A DNA stretch of 64,000 bases from Otatea glauca. Lineage: Eukaryota; Streptophyta; Magnoliopsida; Poales; Poaceae. Of the stretch, positions 11,042 to 22,370 are shown piece by piece. The notes below the pieces were generated by a model. The model was not told the origin of the DNA and made no database searches. It worked only from the letters and a program-made list of their open reading frames with translations. Within the stretch, counting starts at the first letter, position 1, and each line of letters starts with the position of its first letter. The stretch spans positions 5,096,452 through 5,160,451 of the forward strand of contig CM070721.1 in NCBI GenBank assembly GCA_036346275.1, in the 5' to 3' direction. The translations under genes and the position numbers were made by a program.

Positions 11042-14000
11042 ATCATAAAATTCATATCAATTAAAGAACATGTCAGATTTTTGTAGAACTATTTGGAGCT
11101 TATCTGAAGCCAAGATTTTTACCAGGCCGACATCAACTCTATACTTATCTCTGGTAAAAATATCAGAAATTAAAAGTTATTTTTGTATCCTTTAAAAATT
11201 AAAAAATAGAGAGAAAATAATTCTAAAAATAGTAATGTCAGAATTATTAAAATTAAAATATAAAGTATAAAAATATTAAAATTTTATATAATGTATATAA
11301 TGTCATTTGAGATCCTCATAAAAATTTTAATAAAATAATAAACTAATTTTTATCTTAAATTAAATAAAAATCAGAATAGATAAAAAATGATAGTTATGCA
11401 TTGTTAGATTTTTATAAATATTGTTATCAAGAATTTTTATCTAAAAATTTTACTGGACCCTTATATATTCCTTCCCGACCTGTGGAAAAATCCTCATAAA
11501 ATTTCAATCTCATCAGCTATCCCGAATTAGTGAATTCTCTTTGGCAGTCCAGAACTTTCATGCATGTGCCATTCCTTTTCACTGACTTGTGGGCCCAGTC
11601 AGCCTCTCTCTCTCTCTCTCGCCGACTCCATTTCTGCCGTCTTGTCTCCACCCGTCAGCCAGCCTCCCGTTTCTTCTTCAATCTTCCGTTCGCTCTCGCT
11701 TTCTCTTGCGCAGAGACAGGAGCCGCACCGCCTCCCTTGCATTGTCGTCATCCCGCCGCAATCGCGCAAACCGAGGTTGCCAGCACGCTATCCTGACACA
11801 CCGCTGCACGCTAGCTCCCTTACCCCAAGTTGTTTTCACTAAATTTCTCTCTGCCGTCCCTGCCCAAATCCCCTCACAGCAAGACTTTGCTTGCGATTTC
11901 TCTACCACGGCATGATTCAGCCGCAGCTTGCCGACCTACCGACTGTGCCAACGCTGCCACGGCAATCATTCTTCCCGATTTTCACTGCCCTGGCAAATAT
12001 CCCGCGTACCATCCAGTCGAGCGGCCATTTCTTTCACCCGTGTTCAAATCCTGTAATCTACCGACTCAACCGGCTATAAGTAGAACCAAGTACTCCAGTA
12101 GCATCTCATCTTTCCCAGCATAGCTTCGCATACCCCCATAGTTCTCATTCAGGAATCCTCAACCCGATTCCTCCCCAAAACCGATCACCTCGCCGCCAAA
12201 TCATGTCACCACTGATCATCACTCACAAAGCTTCAATTTCCGATTCCTTGCACCAATAGCGACCTTGTCCAACATCAAGTGCAAACAATACTCCAGTGGA
12301 AGCACTTCTTCCTCAGCGAGCCGCCGCACCGAGCCTCCTCTTCCGCCAACACCCTGCACGGTGAGAGCTCACTCCAGTATCTCTTTTTATGTGCGAATCC
12401 AAAAATAAGACCATCAAGTCCTACTGATACTCATCCAAGCCTTGATTTTCACAAAGTCACCTCAAAAACCGAGCTGTGCTCACCGTCCATGACCGCCGCT
12501 GCCTCCCTCCGATGGTGCGCCGACTCCGGCCATCTCCGACCGAATCAACTCCACCCCCGTGTGCGCACGGACCTCCTGAAGCTCTCTGTGCTACCCATTC
12601 GCCGTCTCCGGCTCTCCTTCGTCGACGGCGAGCCTCGCCGATGTTTCCCTTGCCTCGGGTCACCGACAGACGGGTCCCGGATGTCAGCCGCTCGTGTCGT
12701 AGCCTCTCGCTGCCAAACTGGGCCCAGCCGTCAGTGCTTCAGCCCAGTGCAAGCCCAAAAACGAAAGCGTATTTCCGTGGCGAATGCGCACTTTCCTTTT
12801 ATGGTAATTTTCCTATTTTCTGTATTTTCCAAACCGCAATGCATTCAAATGCTTATAATTTTTGAACCATTAGTCCAAATGAAATAAAGTAAATTTATAA
12901 ATTCATGATAAATCCTTTAGATTCATAATATGCAAAAATATTTTGGAAATGAACTATATTTAGATTGTAAATTCAATTTAAAGAAAGGGATCAAAAGAAT
13001 GCCACATGTAGAATTTATACAAATAAATTCCAATTTGAATGAAACCAATTTTGGTTAAAAACCTTAAGTCCTCAGGAACATAAATATGCATAATTATTTA
13101 AATTATTGACTTAATTTACATCATTTTCTAAAGTAAGTTGTTTTCAATACATTGAATATTCAAATATGAGTATCTTTTGCAAAAATGATTCAGATCATGT
13201 CAAATCAGTTTCTATGTGCCTAAAAGTGAAGTAATATACCTAGATATGCAAAAACATTTAGAGTTGAATCTAGTTTGATAATAGATTACTTTCCAATGCA
13301 TATGAATCAAAATAAGTATAACTTAAAGCATGCAAATTTAAATAATGGTAGAATGATTCCTAGGACTTTAATAAAACTGTAATACCCCTGTTATGCAAGA
13401 ATACATCATGTTTGTGCATATTTGAATTAAGCACATATTAGATCTTAATGTTTACTTATATGGAAAACATCTCGGATAAAAGCAAAATACTGTGAAACCA
13501 ACTTTAAAACACTCTTAATGATGTCCCATGCTAATGCCAGGAAAATGAATAAATAATCATATAAGGGTCAGTCGTAAACTAAAAACTAAAATTGAACCCG
13601 TCACATAAAGATTAGAATCACTTAAGCATTTTCAGCAGCCTATAGAATATCTCGTCTTAATACAAATTTTATAAAGATCAGTTTAGAAATAATTTTTGGG
13701 ATATGTACTACCATAATCTAGAAAAATATTCTTATTACAACTTGCTTTGCATCTAAATCCGGATAACCCAATACCCTTAAATAATATGGTTGTTATAACT
13801 CTTAATGTCATATAAGCTTTATCAACAAAGAATAGAGTGCCTCGTCTAGGCACTAGAATGTATGAAATTAGCTTAAGAATGTTCTTCAAAGTATAGACTA
13901 TCATATTCTGAAGAAATAATCTTATTTCTTCATGTTTTGCATATAAATCCTAATATCCAAGCAACCTTAAGTATTATGTTTTATGGACTCGATTATATGA

Positions 14001-16128
14001 ATAAGCAAACTTTGTAACAATGAATAAATATGTAATTAAGATATTTGTATCACCAGAACCTTCTTAAAAACCATAAATAAATCCAGTAACCTAACTCAAT
14101 AGATCTAACGTATTCAAAGTCACTTTTTATACAAAATCACTTAAGGAATTAAGTGCTATTCGCGTAACTCTTTAATTTGTGTTTTAATTCTATTAATCCA
14201 AATAATTTTTAGCATCTATAATTCGAAGTTATAAATGCAGGAATTCATAATTTTAGCCTCTTGAATTCGTAAATCAAGAATAGATAATCTATAAAAGAAG
14301 ACATACCTTGCTATCATAAAAATCTTAACTTTTGAATGCTTAATTTTCTGGAAAACAATATGCGGAATCATACAACTTAAACCCTAAAACATTTATGTTT
14401 TCTGCAATGAATCTTTATTTGATTTTATGTCTGTTTTCTTTTTGCCCTTATTGAAGTTGGATATTTGCTATGTTTCCGATTGAACGACGTGTAGAATCTG
14501 ACGTCGCTACTTCCATCATTGCCTCCGTCAGCCGTGGCTTCGTCTTCGTCGTAAGCAATAAATAAGCAAAGAAAGCACCCCCTTTGATCATATTGATCCC
14601 AGTTTTATAAATGTTTTCATTAATGTTTTACTGCATACGTTACTTTTACTAAAGTCTGCTATTTTGTGGTATTGATAGTTGTACCAGTAGTTTTATAGAA
14701 CTTCCTTGATAAGTATGAAATTGTGAACCTTGATAACCCTAGAATAGCATAGACATTATTTGATGTCAATTTGGGTTACTCACACATAGTATCTTGCTTA
14801 GCCATGCTCAAATGAACATAAAACTTTGACAGTATTGAAAATGCTGGATATGACATTTAATGGGTATGACCTTTCTTATGGTTGGTATTTTGGTTGGAAA
14901 ATGAACATAAAACTATGGTTTAGATGCGGGCAATTATTGGCAATAGCCGGGAGTGCATGTCTTTGCACGTAGTGTAGGGGGAGTCTATTGCCCGTGTCGG
15001 ATTAAGGACCGAGCTATGGGTTGTTTTCAGGCCAAGAATTACCGTACAGCCACAAGTGCTGGTATGGGACAGCCTTAAATCAATTAAGTTATCTAGTTTA
15101 ACTTTGCACATTGGAAGGCTGGAGTAGTACAAGCTGTTTCTTAATGAATTACTCGAAGGGATGTCCACACCGAGGTGATCATGGATCAAACGTTTACCGA
15201 TACACCGGTGTACGCCATGATGTGGGGAGGTTCCATCATTTCTATGATCTGAGTTCTTCTGCCATAGTATGGGTTTAACGTCCCGGAGCTGGTGCAAAGT
15301 TAACCTAGGTAATGTAAAGGTTTCCGTCATGAACATTCTTGCCACTACGCCAAAGGTGCGTGAAATATACAGCAAAAGAAAAAGGTCATGACTTGTGGGT
15401 AAAGATGTACACCTCTGCAGAGTGTAAAACTAATCGATTAGTCAGACTCATGTTATGGGAACTTGTAAAGTCATCACATAGTTAGTTGTTTTTATTTTCA
15501 TAAAATCTGTTTCTACTGTGTGTCAAGAATTCCTACTCGTGTGTCGCTGGGAATGGTTTGTGGAGATGATCAGGATACCCAGGTTTGGGATTTCACTTAC
15601 TCGTACTCTACATATTGTTATTTCAGTATTAAATTGCTTTTACTTAAGTTCCGTTTTGCAATCTACTATTCTGTATTTATATTCCAAATTGGCTTTATGC
15701 AAACTAACCGTCCTAGCCTTTCCTTTGAAATGGCTTGCATATATTATAGGTTTTGCAAAAGTCTTGCGGAGTACGAAAGTACTCACCCTTGCTTAATTGT
15801 TGTTTTTAGGTGAAGAATCAGATTAGCTCGATGAAACATAATTGTCGCAGGATTCGGGATATTGACGATGAAGCTTTTCTAGGGATTATGCCTTGTCAGT
15901 TGCCTGAAGGTTGGATGGGCACACTACAAGAATCTTAATCCTTTCCGCTGCATTTCACTCAGTATTGTAAGATCTTATTATGTAAATTACCGTTACCATT
16001 TGTAATAAAGAGTATGGATGTGATATCAATTGTTGTAAATGTGTGCGCTAGCCACTGATCATGGGACTAGTACTGTATGCACATGAGATTTCCATTTTTT
16101 CATTTATGTGAAAATGGGGGTCATTACA
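11042..16128 (+). mobile_element. Diverged giant-LTR copy (solo or truncated LTR)
   Basis: Nearly a full LTR of the 5.4-kb family. It begins with a shortened version of the LTR start ('cataaaattca'), lacks roughly 400 bp of the early AT-rich part, passes through the GC-rich island (about 11580-12780, including a CT microsatellite at 11604-11620), and ends precisely with GGGTCATTACA at 16128. No PBS or internal domain follows; the next bases are Copia leader. The ORFs in the GC island, up to 202 codons on the + strand from 12279, overlap in several frames and have no recognisable domain, so I do not call them genes. Confidence 0.8.
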
Positions 16129-16678
16129 CTGCCGGAGGCGCACAGACATAGGTCCGGTCAAGGCAGCGTGAGCCGTCGGAGTGCGCGTGAGTCGAGGCGG
16201 CTGGAAGGCAGCTCCGGCTGAGTGCGTCAAAGCCAGGATAGGAGCGGAGACGTCGCCGAGGCGGATGATGGCAACGGAAGGTGGGGCCTATGAGAAGACG
16301 GTGGCCGTGGCGTGTCGCGGAAGCCGAAGGGCCGGTGCGGACCGGCAAGGCCGAGAAGAGCGGCGTCGCATTGGTGGATTCGAGGCGGCTCGCCAGCACG
16401 CCGCCGAAGGTCGACGAAGGCCAAGGAGAACGCCGCGTGGATGGATGGTGACGGCGCGACGAATGGCGGCGACGGCAATGGGAACCAGTGCGCTGTCGTG
16501 TCAAGCGACGAAAGACGAACCGGGCCAATGGGTCGAGCGGCCGAGGCGCGGCCGAGAGCGGTCGGTCAAGGCCAGCCACAGAGCGGGTGCCGAAGATGCG
16601 CAGACAAGGCGTGATGCGCGATGAAGACCGGCGACGCGACACAGAGCGAGAATACCAGATCCGGTTTGATGAACCCTA
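16129..16678 (-). mobile_element. GC-rich leader fragment of a second Copia copy
   Basis: About 550 bp of very GC-rich DNA that ends on the + strand at an intact complement of the initiator-Met PBS (16679-16690), followed by a Copia LTR. Its composition and 'gccgaag/ggcggag' texture resemble the leader of the neighbouring Copia element (21320-21932). It is therefore best read as the 5' untranslated leader of another, mostly lost, Copia copy on the minus strand, cut at 16128 by the giant LTR. The overlapping ORFs on both strands (for example 172 codons on minus) are composition artefacts. Confidence 0.6.
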
Positions 16679-16690
16679 GCTCTGATACCA
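16679..16690 (-). other. Primer-binding site (initiator-Met type), complement
   Basis: GCTCTGATACCA is the exact complement of TGGTATCAGAGC. It lies 2 bp from the LTR start at 16693 and belongs to the leader on its left, not to the polyprotein on its right. Confidence 0.85.
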
Positions 16691-16692
16691 CT

Positions 16693-16922
16693 TGTTAGGG
16701 TTTGTAGATGCAAAACACATGCACAAGAGGGAGACACAAGATTTTACGTGGAAACCCTTGCGGGAAAAAACCACGGGAGACAAATGTACTATTTTTGGTT
16801 CAACCTTTACATGTACATAGGGGTGGCATATATAGCCAATTAGGATTTCGAAATTATAGGAGATACGATATCCAAAAGATATGGTAAGTTAGGATTTGAG
16901 GCATCCGTGATTATCCCTAACA
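16693..16922 (-). repeat. Copia LTR (230 bp), left
   Basis: The LTR begins TGTTAGGG and ends CCCTAACA, an 8-bp terminal inverted repeat. It is flanked on the left by a PBS and leader and on the right by a polypurine tract (CCTCCCCTT, 16925-16933) and the end of pol. It thus serves as 3' LTR for the element on the right and 5' LTR for the fragment on the left. A minus-strand TATA-like site (TATATA, 16828-16835) fits an LTR promoter. It is related to, but clearly diverged from, the LTR at 21946-22235. Confidence 0.85.
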
Positions 16923-16924
16923 AA

Positions 16925-16933
16925 CCTCCCCTT
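16925..16933 (-). other. Copia polypurine tract (complement)
   Basis: CCTCCCCTT immediately inside the left LTR gives AAGGGGAGG on the minus strand, the expected position and composition for second-strand priming. Confidence 0.75.
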
Positions 16934-16982
16934 GACTCAAAATCCATAATGAATTGTCTCAAAAAAAAACCCCGAAGGGCAA

Positions 16983-17289
16983 TTAAGCACCATGAATGCC
17001 AACCAAGTCAAGGCAATGCTTGAACTTGGTATTTGAAAGTGTCTTGATCAGCATATCTGCAGGATTATCATCAGTATGTATCTTTCTCACAACAACTTGT
17101 CCTTCAGTGACAACATCACGAATAAAGTGGTACTTGATATCAATGTATTTGGTCTTGGCATGATACATATCATTCTTGGTCAAACAAATAGCACTCTGGC
17201 TATCATAATAAACAGTAAGAGTATCCTGTTTAATACCAAGTTCGTAAACCGCACTGCAACCAAATAGCTTCCTTAACGCCTTCAAGAGT
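16983..17289 (-). pseudogene. Copia RNase H, C-terminal part (frame-broken)
   Basis: The last 100 codons of a Copia polyprotein. Recognisable RNase H motifs are 'VYYDSQSAICLTKN', 'HAKTKYIDIKYHFIRD' and the tail 'HTDDNPADMLIKTL'. It follows the RT/RNase H ORF after an in-frame TGA at 17286-17288. In the 45 bases after that stop, the expected residues (GVKEAIWLQ) appear in a neighbouring frame, so there are two nearby frame changes. One falls next to a CAG, so it may be a sequence artefact. The stop codon near 16983 is followed closely by the PPT and 3' LTR, the normal end of a Copia element. Confidence 0.9.
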
Positions 17290-18540
17290 CAAACATATTC
17301 CGCTTCAGTAGTAGAAAGAGCGGCAATAGGCTGTAAGGATGCCTTCCAACTAACTGCAGAATCACATAAAGAGAAGATATATCCAGAAATTGACCTTCTT
17401 TTATCAAGATCACCAGCATAATCAGAATCAACAAACCCAAGAACATCATTTGTCTTCACTTTATTCTTATCAAACATCAAGCCAAAATTAGAAGTGCCTT
17501 TCAAATAACGAAGAATCCACTTAACTGCATTCCAATGCTCTTTGCCGGGATTATGCATAAATCTGCTAACAACGCTAACAGAATGAGCCAAATCTGGTCT
17601 GGTGCAAATCATAGCATACATGAGATTACCAACTGTACTAGAGTAAGGAATACGAGACATATAGTCTTTGTCTTCTTCATTAATAGGACATTGACTTGAA
17701 TATAACTTAAAGTGTGAGGCAAAAGGTGTGGAAAAAGGTTTGCAATTACTGAGATTAAATCTGTCAAGTACCTTCTCAATGTAATTTTTCTGAGATAGAA
17801 ATAATGTACCAGCTTTGTGATCACGTTGAATTTCCATCCCAAGAATTTTCTTAGCTGGACCAAGATCTTTCATCTCAAACTCATGACTAAGTTGAGCCTT
17901 TAACTGTTTAATGAGTGACTTGTCATGAGAAATAATAAGCATATCATCAACATAGAGCAGCAAATAAACAAATGAACCATTTGGAAACTGTTTGAAGTAA
18001 ACACAGTTATCATAGTTGCTGCAAGAATACTGTTGTGCAATCATAAAAGAATCAAACCTTTTATACCACTGCCTAGGAGCTTGTTCAAGATCATAGAGAT
18101 TCTTTTTCAAATGACAAACTAAATCCTCTTTTCCAGGAGTAGCAAAACCCTCAGGTTGTGTCATAAAAATCTCTTCTTCTAAATCTCCATGTAAGAAGGC
18201 AGTTTTGACATCAAGTTGCTATAATTCCAAGTCAAATAAAGCAACAAAAGTAAGCATAACCCGAATGGAAGAGTGGCGCACAACAGGAGAAAAAACTTAA
18301 TTGAAGTCAATACCTTCTCTTTGGTCAAAACCTTTTACCACTAAACGGGCTTACCATCTTGCAGGTTCAACTCCAGAAATACCATCCTTCTTCTTATAAA
18401 TCCATTTGCACTTTAAAGGTTTCTTACCTTGTGGAAGCTTAACCAAATCCCATGTATGGTTTTTATGAAGGCTCACAATTTCTTCATTCATAGCTGTCAA
18501 CCACTTAGAAGAATTTTCACATGAGATAGCTTCAGAATAA
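17289..18540 (-). pseudogene. Copia reverse transcriptase and N-terminal RNase H
   Basis: An uninterrupted 291-codon stretch (17289-18164) carries the RT palm motif YVDDM (residues 71-75, bases about 17940-17954), 'KKNLYDLEQAPRQWY' upstream, and the RT/RNase H connection ending in 'STTEAEYV' with 'DSDYAGDLDKRRSISGY'. The RT N-terminal third continues to about 18540 ('WLTAMNEEI', 'KCKWIYKKK', 'LDVKTAFLHGDL') but has three in-frame stops. In an intact element this enzyme copies the RNA in cytoplasmic particles. The catalytic YVDD is intact here, but the stops make a full-length product unlikely. Confidence 0.92.
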
Positions 18541-18774
18541 GAAGGTTCAAAAATATCACAAACATCTTGTGCAGCAAGAAGAGCATAACAGCCATATTAT
18601 CGTTGTCACGATATTCAGCGTGTAATTGAGTGTTCCTCCTTGGTCTATCTCGAGCAATACAATGATCATTAGTACTAGGAGATGCAGAAACTGGTTGTGA
18701 CGAAGTACCACTAGGTGCTGAAATTGGTTGTGAAGAAGAACCACTAGAAGAATCATTATCAATGGTAGGTAAAA
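18541..18774 (-). pseudogene. Integrase-RT linker of Copia polyprotein
   Basis: Variable region between the integrase C-terminus and RT. The minus strand carries a degenerate repeat of about 30-48 bp (around 18680-18740, 'ggttgtga.gaa..accactag') encoding polar, Ser/Pro/Gln-rich sequence in one frame. Such linkers are poorly conserved in Copia polyproteins, so only position supports the assignment. Confidence 0.6.
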
Positions 18775-19463
18775 CTACTTCAAATTCTGCATTTCTTTCA
18801 GCAGCTTCAGAAGTTCCAGATTCATTTGTGGATGAACAACCATCACTGGTGAAAGTAAAGCATCTTCATGAAAAGTAACATCACGACTAATGATTAATTT
18901 GCGAGAATCAAAACACCATAAACGATATCCTTTAACACCTGAACCATACCCAACAAATATGCATTTTCTTGCTCTAGGCTCTAATTTTCCATCGCTAACA
19001 TGAGCATAAGCAGGACAACCAAAAATTCTCAAATTAGAATAATCAACTGGTTTACCTGACCAAACCTCTTCTGGAATCTTAAAGTCAATGGCTGAATTTG
19101 GAGAGCGATTAATCAAATAAGAGGTCAGAAAACAGCCTCACCACAAAGCACGCTTATTCCATAAACCTCGCATTTGAAAGCATGCAACGGCTCTTTCCGT
19201 AAGAGTGCGATTCATACGCTTTGCCACACCATTCTCACGAGGTTTACTCGAACAGCTTAAATGTCTTGCAATACCATGATTAGCACAAAATTGATCAAAC
19301 TCACCACTACAAAATTCCAATCCATTGTCGGGCTTCTAAGTTTCTTGATTTTCTTGCCGCTTGATTTTCAACTAAGACTTTCCACTTCTTGAAAACCAAA
19401 AGCTTCATGCTTATGTTTCAAGAAATAAATCCAAACTTTATAGAAAATCATCAATGAAGGTAA
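18775..19463 (-). pseudogene. Copia integrase core and C-terminal region (broken, catalytic Glu lost)
   Basis: The minus strand shows the integrase landmarks in order. FIDDF (first catalytic Asp) is at about 19444-19458, DNGLEF (second Asp) at about 19312-19329, and 'ENGVAKRMNRTL' at about 19205-19236. The C-terminal block then has 'GKPVDYSNLRIFGCPAYAHV' and 'FVGYGSGVKGYRLW' (18775-19116). In this family the third block is normally NGVAER, with Glu as the third catalytic residue. Here it is NGVAKR, a Glu-to-Lys change consistent with a G-to-A transition. At least three frame changes or stops separate the blocks. The integrase is therefore predicted to be inactive whether or not the frame breaks are real. 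Confidence 0.9.
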
Positions 19464-20219
19464 TCATGTACTCACAACCTCCAATAGAAGGAAATCTAGA
19501 ACGACCCCAAAGATCGAATGAATATAATCAAGAATTCCTTTAGTCCGATGAGTTGAAATGTAAAAATCGACTCTCTTTTGTTTGCCAAATACACAATGTT
19601 CACAGAAATCAAGTTTGCCAATATCATGTAAAAATCCTTTCTTACATAAAAGATGCATACCTTTCTCACTCATGTGACCCAAGCGCATATGCCAAAGCTT
19701 GGTGATGTGAGGATTTGATACAATTGTAGAAACAGCTGCAGAACCTGTAACTGTAGAACCTTGCAAGTAATAGAGACTGTTCATTCTATTGGCTTTCCTA
19801 ACAAGGTTGCCTTTTGAAATCTTAAGAACACCATTTTCACTGGTATATTTATAACCCAAAGATTCTATGGTGCCCAAAGAAATAAGATTTCTTTTCATTC
19901 TGGGAACATGGCGAACATTTGAAAGAGTCCTAACAATGCCATCATGGGTTTTGATTTGAATAGAACTGATGCCAACAATTTCAAGTGGAGACTCATCAGC
20001 AATCACAACTTCACCACTACCAACAGAATCATATGTAGAAAACCACTCTTTAAATGGACAAATATGAAAAGTGCAAGCTGAATCAATAATCCATGCAGTT
20101 TGATTCTTCAAGTTGGAAGTGATAATTAGAGCTTCATCATCAGATTCATTTTCAACAAGACTAGCCTCAGTAGGTTTATCAGAATGTGTCTTTTTGTCTT
20201 TATCTACCCTATTTTTCAA
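19464..20219 (-). pseudogene. Copia protease and pre-integrase HHCC region
   Basis: A 251-codon open stretch. Residues 43-54 (WIIDSACTFHIC) hold the aspartic protease site, with DSA where many Copia proteases have DSG. It is followed by the 'VVIADESPLEIVG' and 'RHVPRMKRNLISLG' blocks typical of plant Copia proteases. Residues 177-209 give the integrase zinc-binding set His177, His182, Cys206 and Cys209 (LWHMRLGHMSEKG ... CEHC). The protease would cut the polyprotein and the HHCC finger begins integrase. It is continuous with the gag zinc knuckle upstream and breaks down near 19460, just before the integrase core. Confidence 0.9.
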
Positions 20220-20945
20220 CTTGTAACAATGAGCAATAACATGACCAGGTGTCTTGCAATAATGGCAAAAATTGTTGGATTTACGTCCTCTTGACTTAGA
20301 TCTAGACTTTGATCTATGATAATTGCCTTTATGAGGAGATCTACCTCTAACAATTAACCCTCAAATTTTAACTTCGTAATCGAGAATCGATATCAAATTT
20401 CTCCTTAGACAATAAATTTGTTTTAACATTCTCAAAACTAAGGGTATCATGATTGCCATAAAGCATAATTTCCTTGAAATGCTTAAAGGTAGCAGGCAAA
20501 GAGACGCACCAATGTAATAGCCTTATCTTCATCATCAATTTTCACCTCTAATTTCTCAAGATCAATGATGAGCGAATTAAACTCATTAAGATGAGACTGA
20601 ATAGAGGTACCTTCCGCCATGCGAATTGTGTACAGACGTTCTTTGAGGCGCAATTTGTTGGCAAGACTTTTCTTCATGTACAAGTCCTCCAATTTCTGCC
20701 ACAGCTTTGCGGCGGTAGTCTCATGAATAACTTCACGCAGAATATCTATAGACAAACTGAGCTGTATAGCGGAGAGGGCTTTCTGGTCAAGTTCTTCCCA
20801 TTGATCATCTGTCATTGTTGTTGATTTAGCTGACAATGCCTTTCTAACGCCCACCTGTGTAAGAACAGCTTTCATTTGAACCTGCCATATCGAAAAAACT
20901 GATCTTGCCATTAAACTTCTCAATGTCAAATTTAGTGGATGACAT
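20220..20945 (-). pseudogene. Copia gag (nucleocapsid zinc knuckle at C-terminus)
   Basis: The probable start codon is at 20943-20945 (MSSTKFDIEKFNG). A one-base slip in a run of T about 50 bases in moves the frame to the 148-codon ORF 20483-20929, which has the Copia gag (UBN2-like) blocks 'WQVQMKAVL', 'AIQLSLSIDIL', 'LWQKLEDLYMKKSLANKLRLKERL' and 'SHLNEFNSLI'. After another frame change, 'FKEIMLYGNH' leads to a CCHC knuckle, CHYCKTPGHVIAHC, at 20226-20267, which packages RNA. Order gag-PR-INT-RT-RH is that of Copia. At least two frame breaks are present. Confidence 0.88.
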
Positions 20946-21932
20946 GGTGGAGAATAAAAATTGCAGATTAGAAATTATGATAGTTTCTGAAAAAAAAACT
21001 TCCTGATGCGCTCTGTGTGCGTGTAGCAATTTTATGCTGAAACAGAAGCCGAAGCTGTGAAGTCTCTGGAAGCCGAAGCCAACAGAAGCCTGAGACAAAA
21101 CAAAAGATTTCTAGAGCCGGACCCGAAATCAAGGATCAAATGGAGCGGCCGATCTTTTTGGAGTCCAAACTGGCTCCTCCTGTCCTTCACACGTGGTGGT
21201 TCTTCCCTTGTTCTTCTTTGAGAACAAGGCCACAAGAAAAGTTTTGGTTCTGACTTCTGATGCAAAATGCTTCACCGCAACCTTCACGAGCAAAGCCTTC
21301 ACAGCAAGCAATCTTCAGTTCCTCTCGGGCGTGCGATACGGTCGGGAGCTACCACGACGGGCTGGATGGAGTGAAGTGAAGCTGGTGCCGGGGAGCCAGC
21401 GCGAGAAGCCACGGAGGATGCGGCACCGGCGGAGGCCGAAGTCGAGGCAGCTCGACGCTAAAGTAGACGGCGCGATGGGCTGGGGCCGACTACGAGCGCT
21501 CGGAGGAGTGACGCAGAAGATGAGCCGGCACCGGCGTAGAGGACGTCGAAGGTCCCGAGGCACTCGGAGGCCGAGGGCAGACGGCGCGGAGGAGGCCGAG
21601 CTAGATGCAAAACACGCACGCGCGACAGGAGACGTAGCCCTCGATGAAGCCGAAGGAGAACAGCGCGCGCGAGGGACGGCGACGGCGACAGCGCGATGAA
21701 CGGCGACGGTGATGATCGGAACCCTGTATGCATAAGGAGTACGACGCGACCGGCGCTGCGGGGCCGGCGCGGCCGATGGTCGGCGAGGACGGCCGGTGCC
21801 GAAGAGCGCTGAGCTGGATGCGAAGATAGGGCGTCGAGGCAGTTGGCGCACGCGAACGCCGAGGATGGCAACGACGATGGCGACCTCGAACAGCACGACA
21901 GTAGATCGAAAATCCCTCGTGCGTGGCTAGGT
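20946..21932 (-). other. Copia 5' leader, GC-rich, non-coding
   Basis: Between gag and the PBS lies about 1 kb, the upstream 600 bp of which (21320-21932) is strongly GC-rich. Long overlapping ORFs on both strands (up to 195 codons) are Arg/Ala/Pro-rich and have no domain; they arise from the base composition. A leader of this length is unusual for Copia, and the fragment at 16129-16678 looks like a relative of it. Confidence 0.65.
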
Positions 21933-21944
21933 GCTCTCATACCA
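21933..21944 (-). other. Copia primer-binding site (one mismatch)
   Basis: GCTCTCATACCA differs from the perfect initiator-Met complement at 16679-16690 (GCTCTGATACCA) by one base, and it abuts the right LTR. Confidence 0.75.
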
Positions 21945-21945
21945 C

Positions 21946-22235
21946 TTAGGGATCGATACACGGCATAATAATAGAGATAGAGATTTAACGTGGAAAAACC
22001 ATTGCGAGAAAAAACCACGAGAAACAATCCACTATAATGGTTCAAAGATTACAAGTACAGGGGGTTGGCTTATATAGCCAAAGAGTCCTAGTTGTAGAAG
22101 ACTTGACTCCTAACAAACTATGGATAGAACCAATAGATATGGTAAGTTAAGATATTGAGTTATCTCCAACAATGATTCGATTGATCGATCGGTATGATCA
22201 ATTCATGCATACTAATGACCGCTGGATTTCTAACA
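21946..22235 (-). repeat. Copia LTR (~290 bp), right
   Basis: The LTR begins TTAGGGATCG after the PBS, shares 'acgtggaaa.acc.ttgcg.gaaaaaaccacg' and 'tatatagcca' with the left LTR, and ends near ...TTTCTAACA. Its length and sequence differ considerably from the 230-bp left LTR, about 60 bp of extra sequence lying near the 3' end. Bases after 22235 ('ttcgcctaaaaaatccatgaatc') resemble the PPT-proximal sequence inside the left LTR, so internal DNA flanks this LTR on both sides too. Confidence 0.7.
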
Positions 22236-22367
22236 TTCGCCTAAAAAATCCATGAATCAGATTTATTTTTTTAACAAAGGGCTAAGCCCCCAATTTCTAT
22301 TACAATTAGTACGGGTACAAGAACTGAAACAAAATCAAAATATTGGATAACCTAGTATTAGAAATTA
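22236..22367 (-). mobile_element. Possible 3' tail of a LINE on a Copia remnant
   Basis: A few bases of Copia-like 3' internal sequence are followed by 'aacaaagggctaagccccc'. On the minus strand this reads GGGGGCTTAGCCC then TTTGTT and A-rich DNA. Plant LINE tails often end with such a short hairpin plus an A-run. Only about 100 bp is present before the CACTA insertion at 22371, so this rests on style alone. Confidence 0.3.
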
Positions 22368-22370
22368 TAC

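Noticed and set aside
12279..12887. 202-codon + strand ORF
   Set aside because: It lies in the GC-rich island of a giant-LTR copy, overlaps ORFs in other frames, has no recognisable domain, and is not kept in the other LTR copies.
16124..16642. 172-codon minus-strand ORF and overlapping + strand ORFs
   Set aside because: Extremely GC-rich Copia leader; ORFs are open in several frames because stop codons are rare in such DNA, and the first overlaps the giant-LTR end.
21315..22045. 190+ codon minus-strand ORFs near the Copia 5' end
   Set aside because: They fall in the leader and run through the PBS into the LTR, so they cannot be a separate gene; low-complexity Arg/Ala/Ser/Pro composition.
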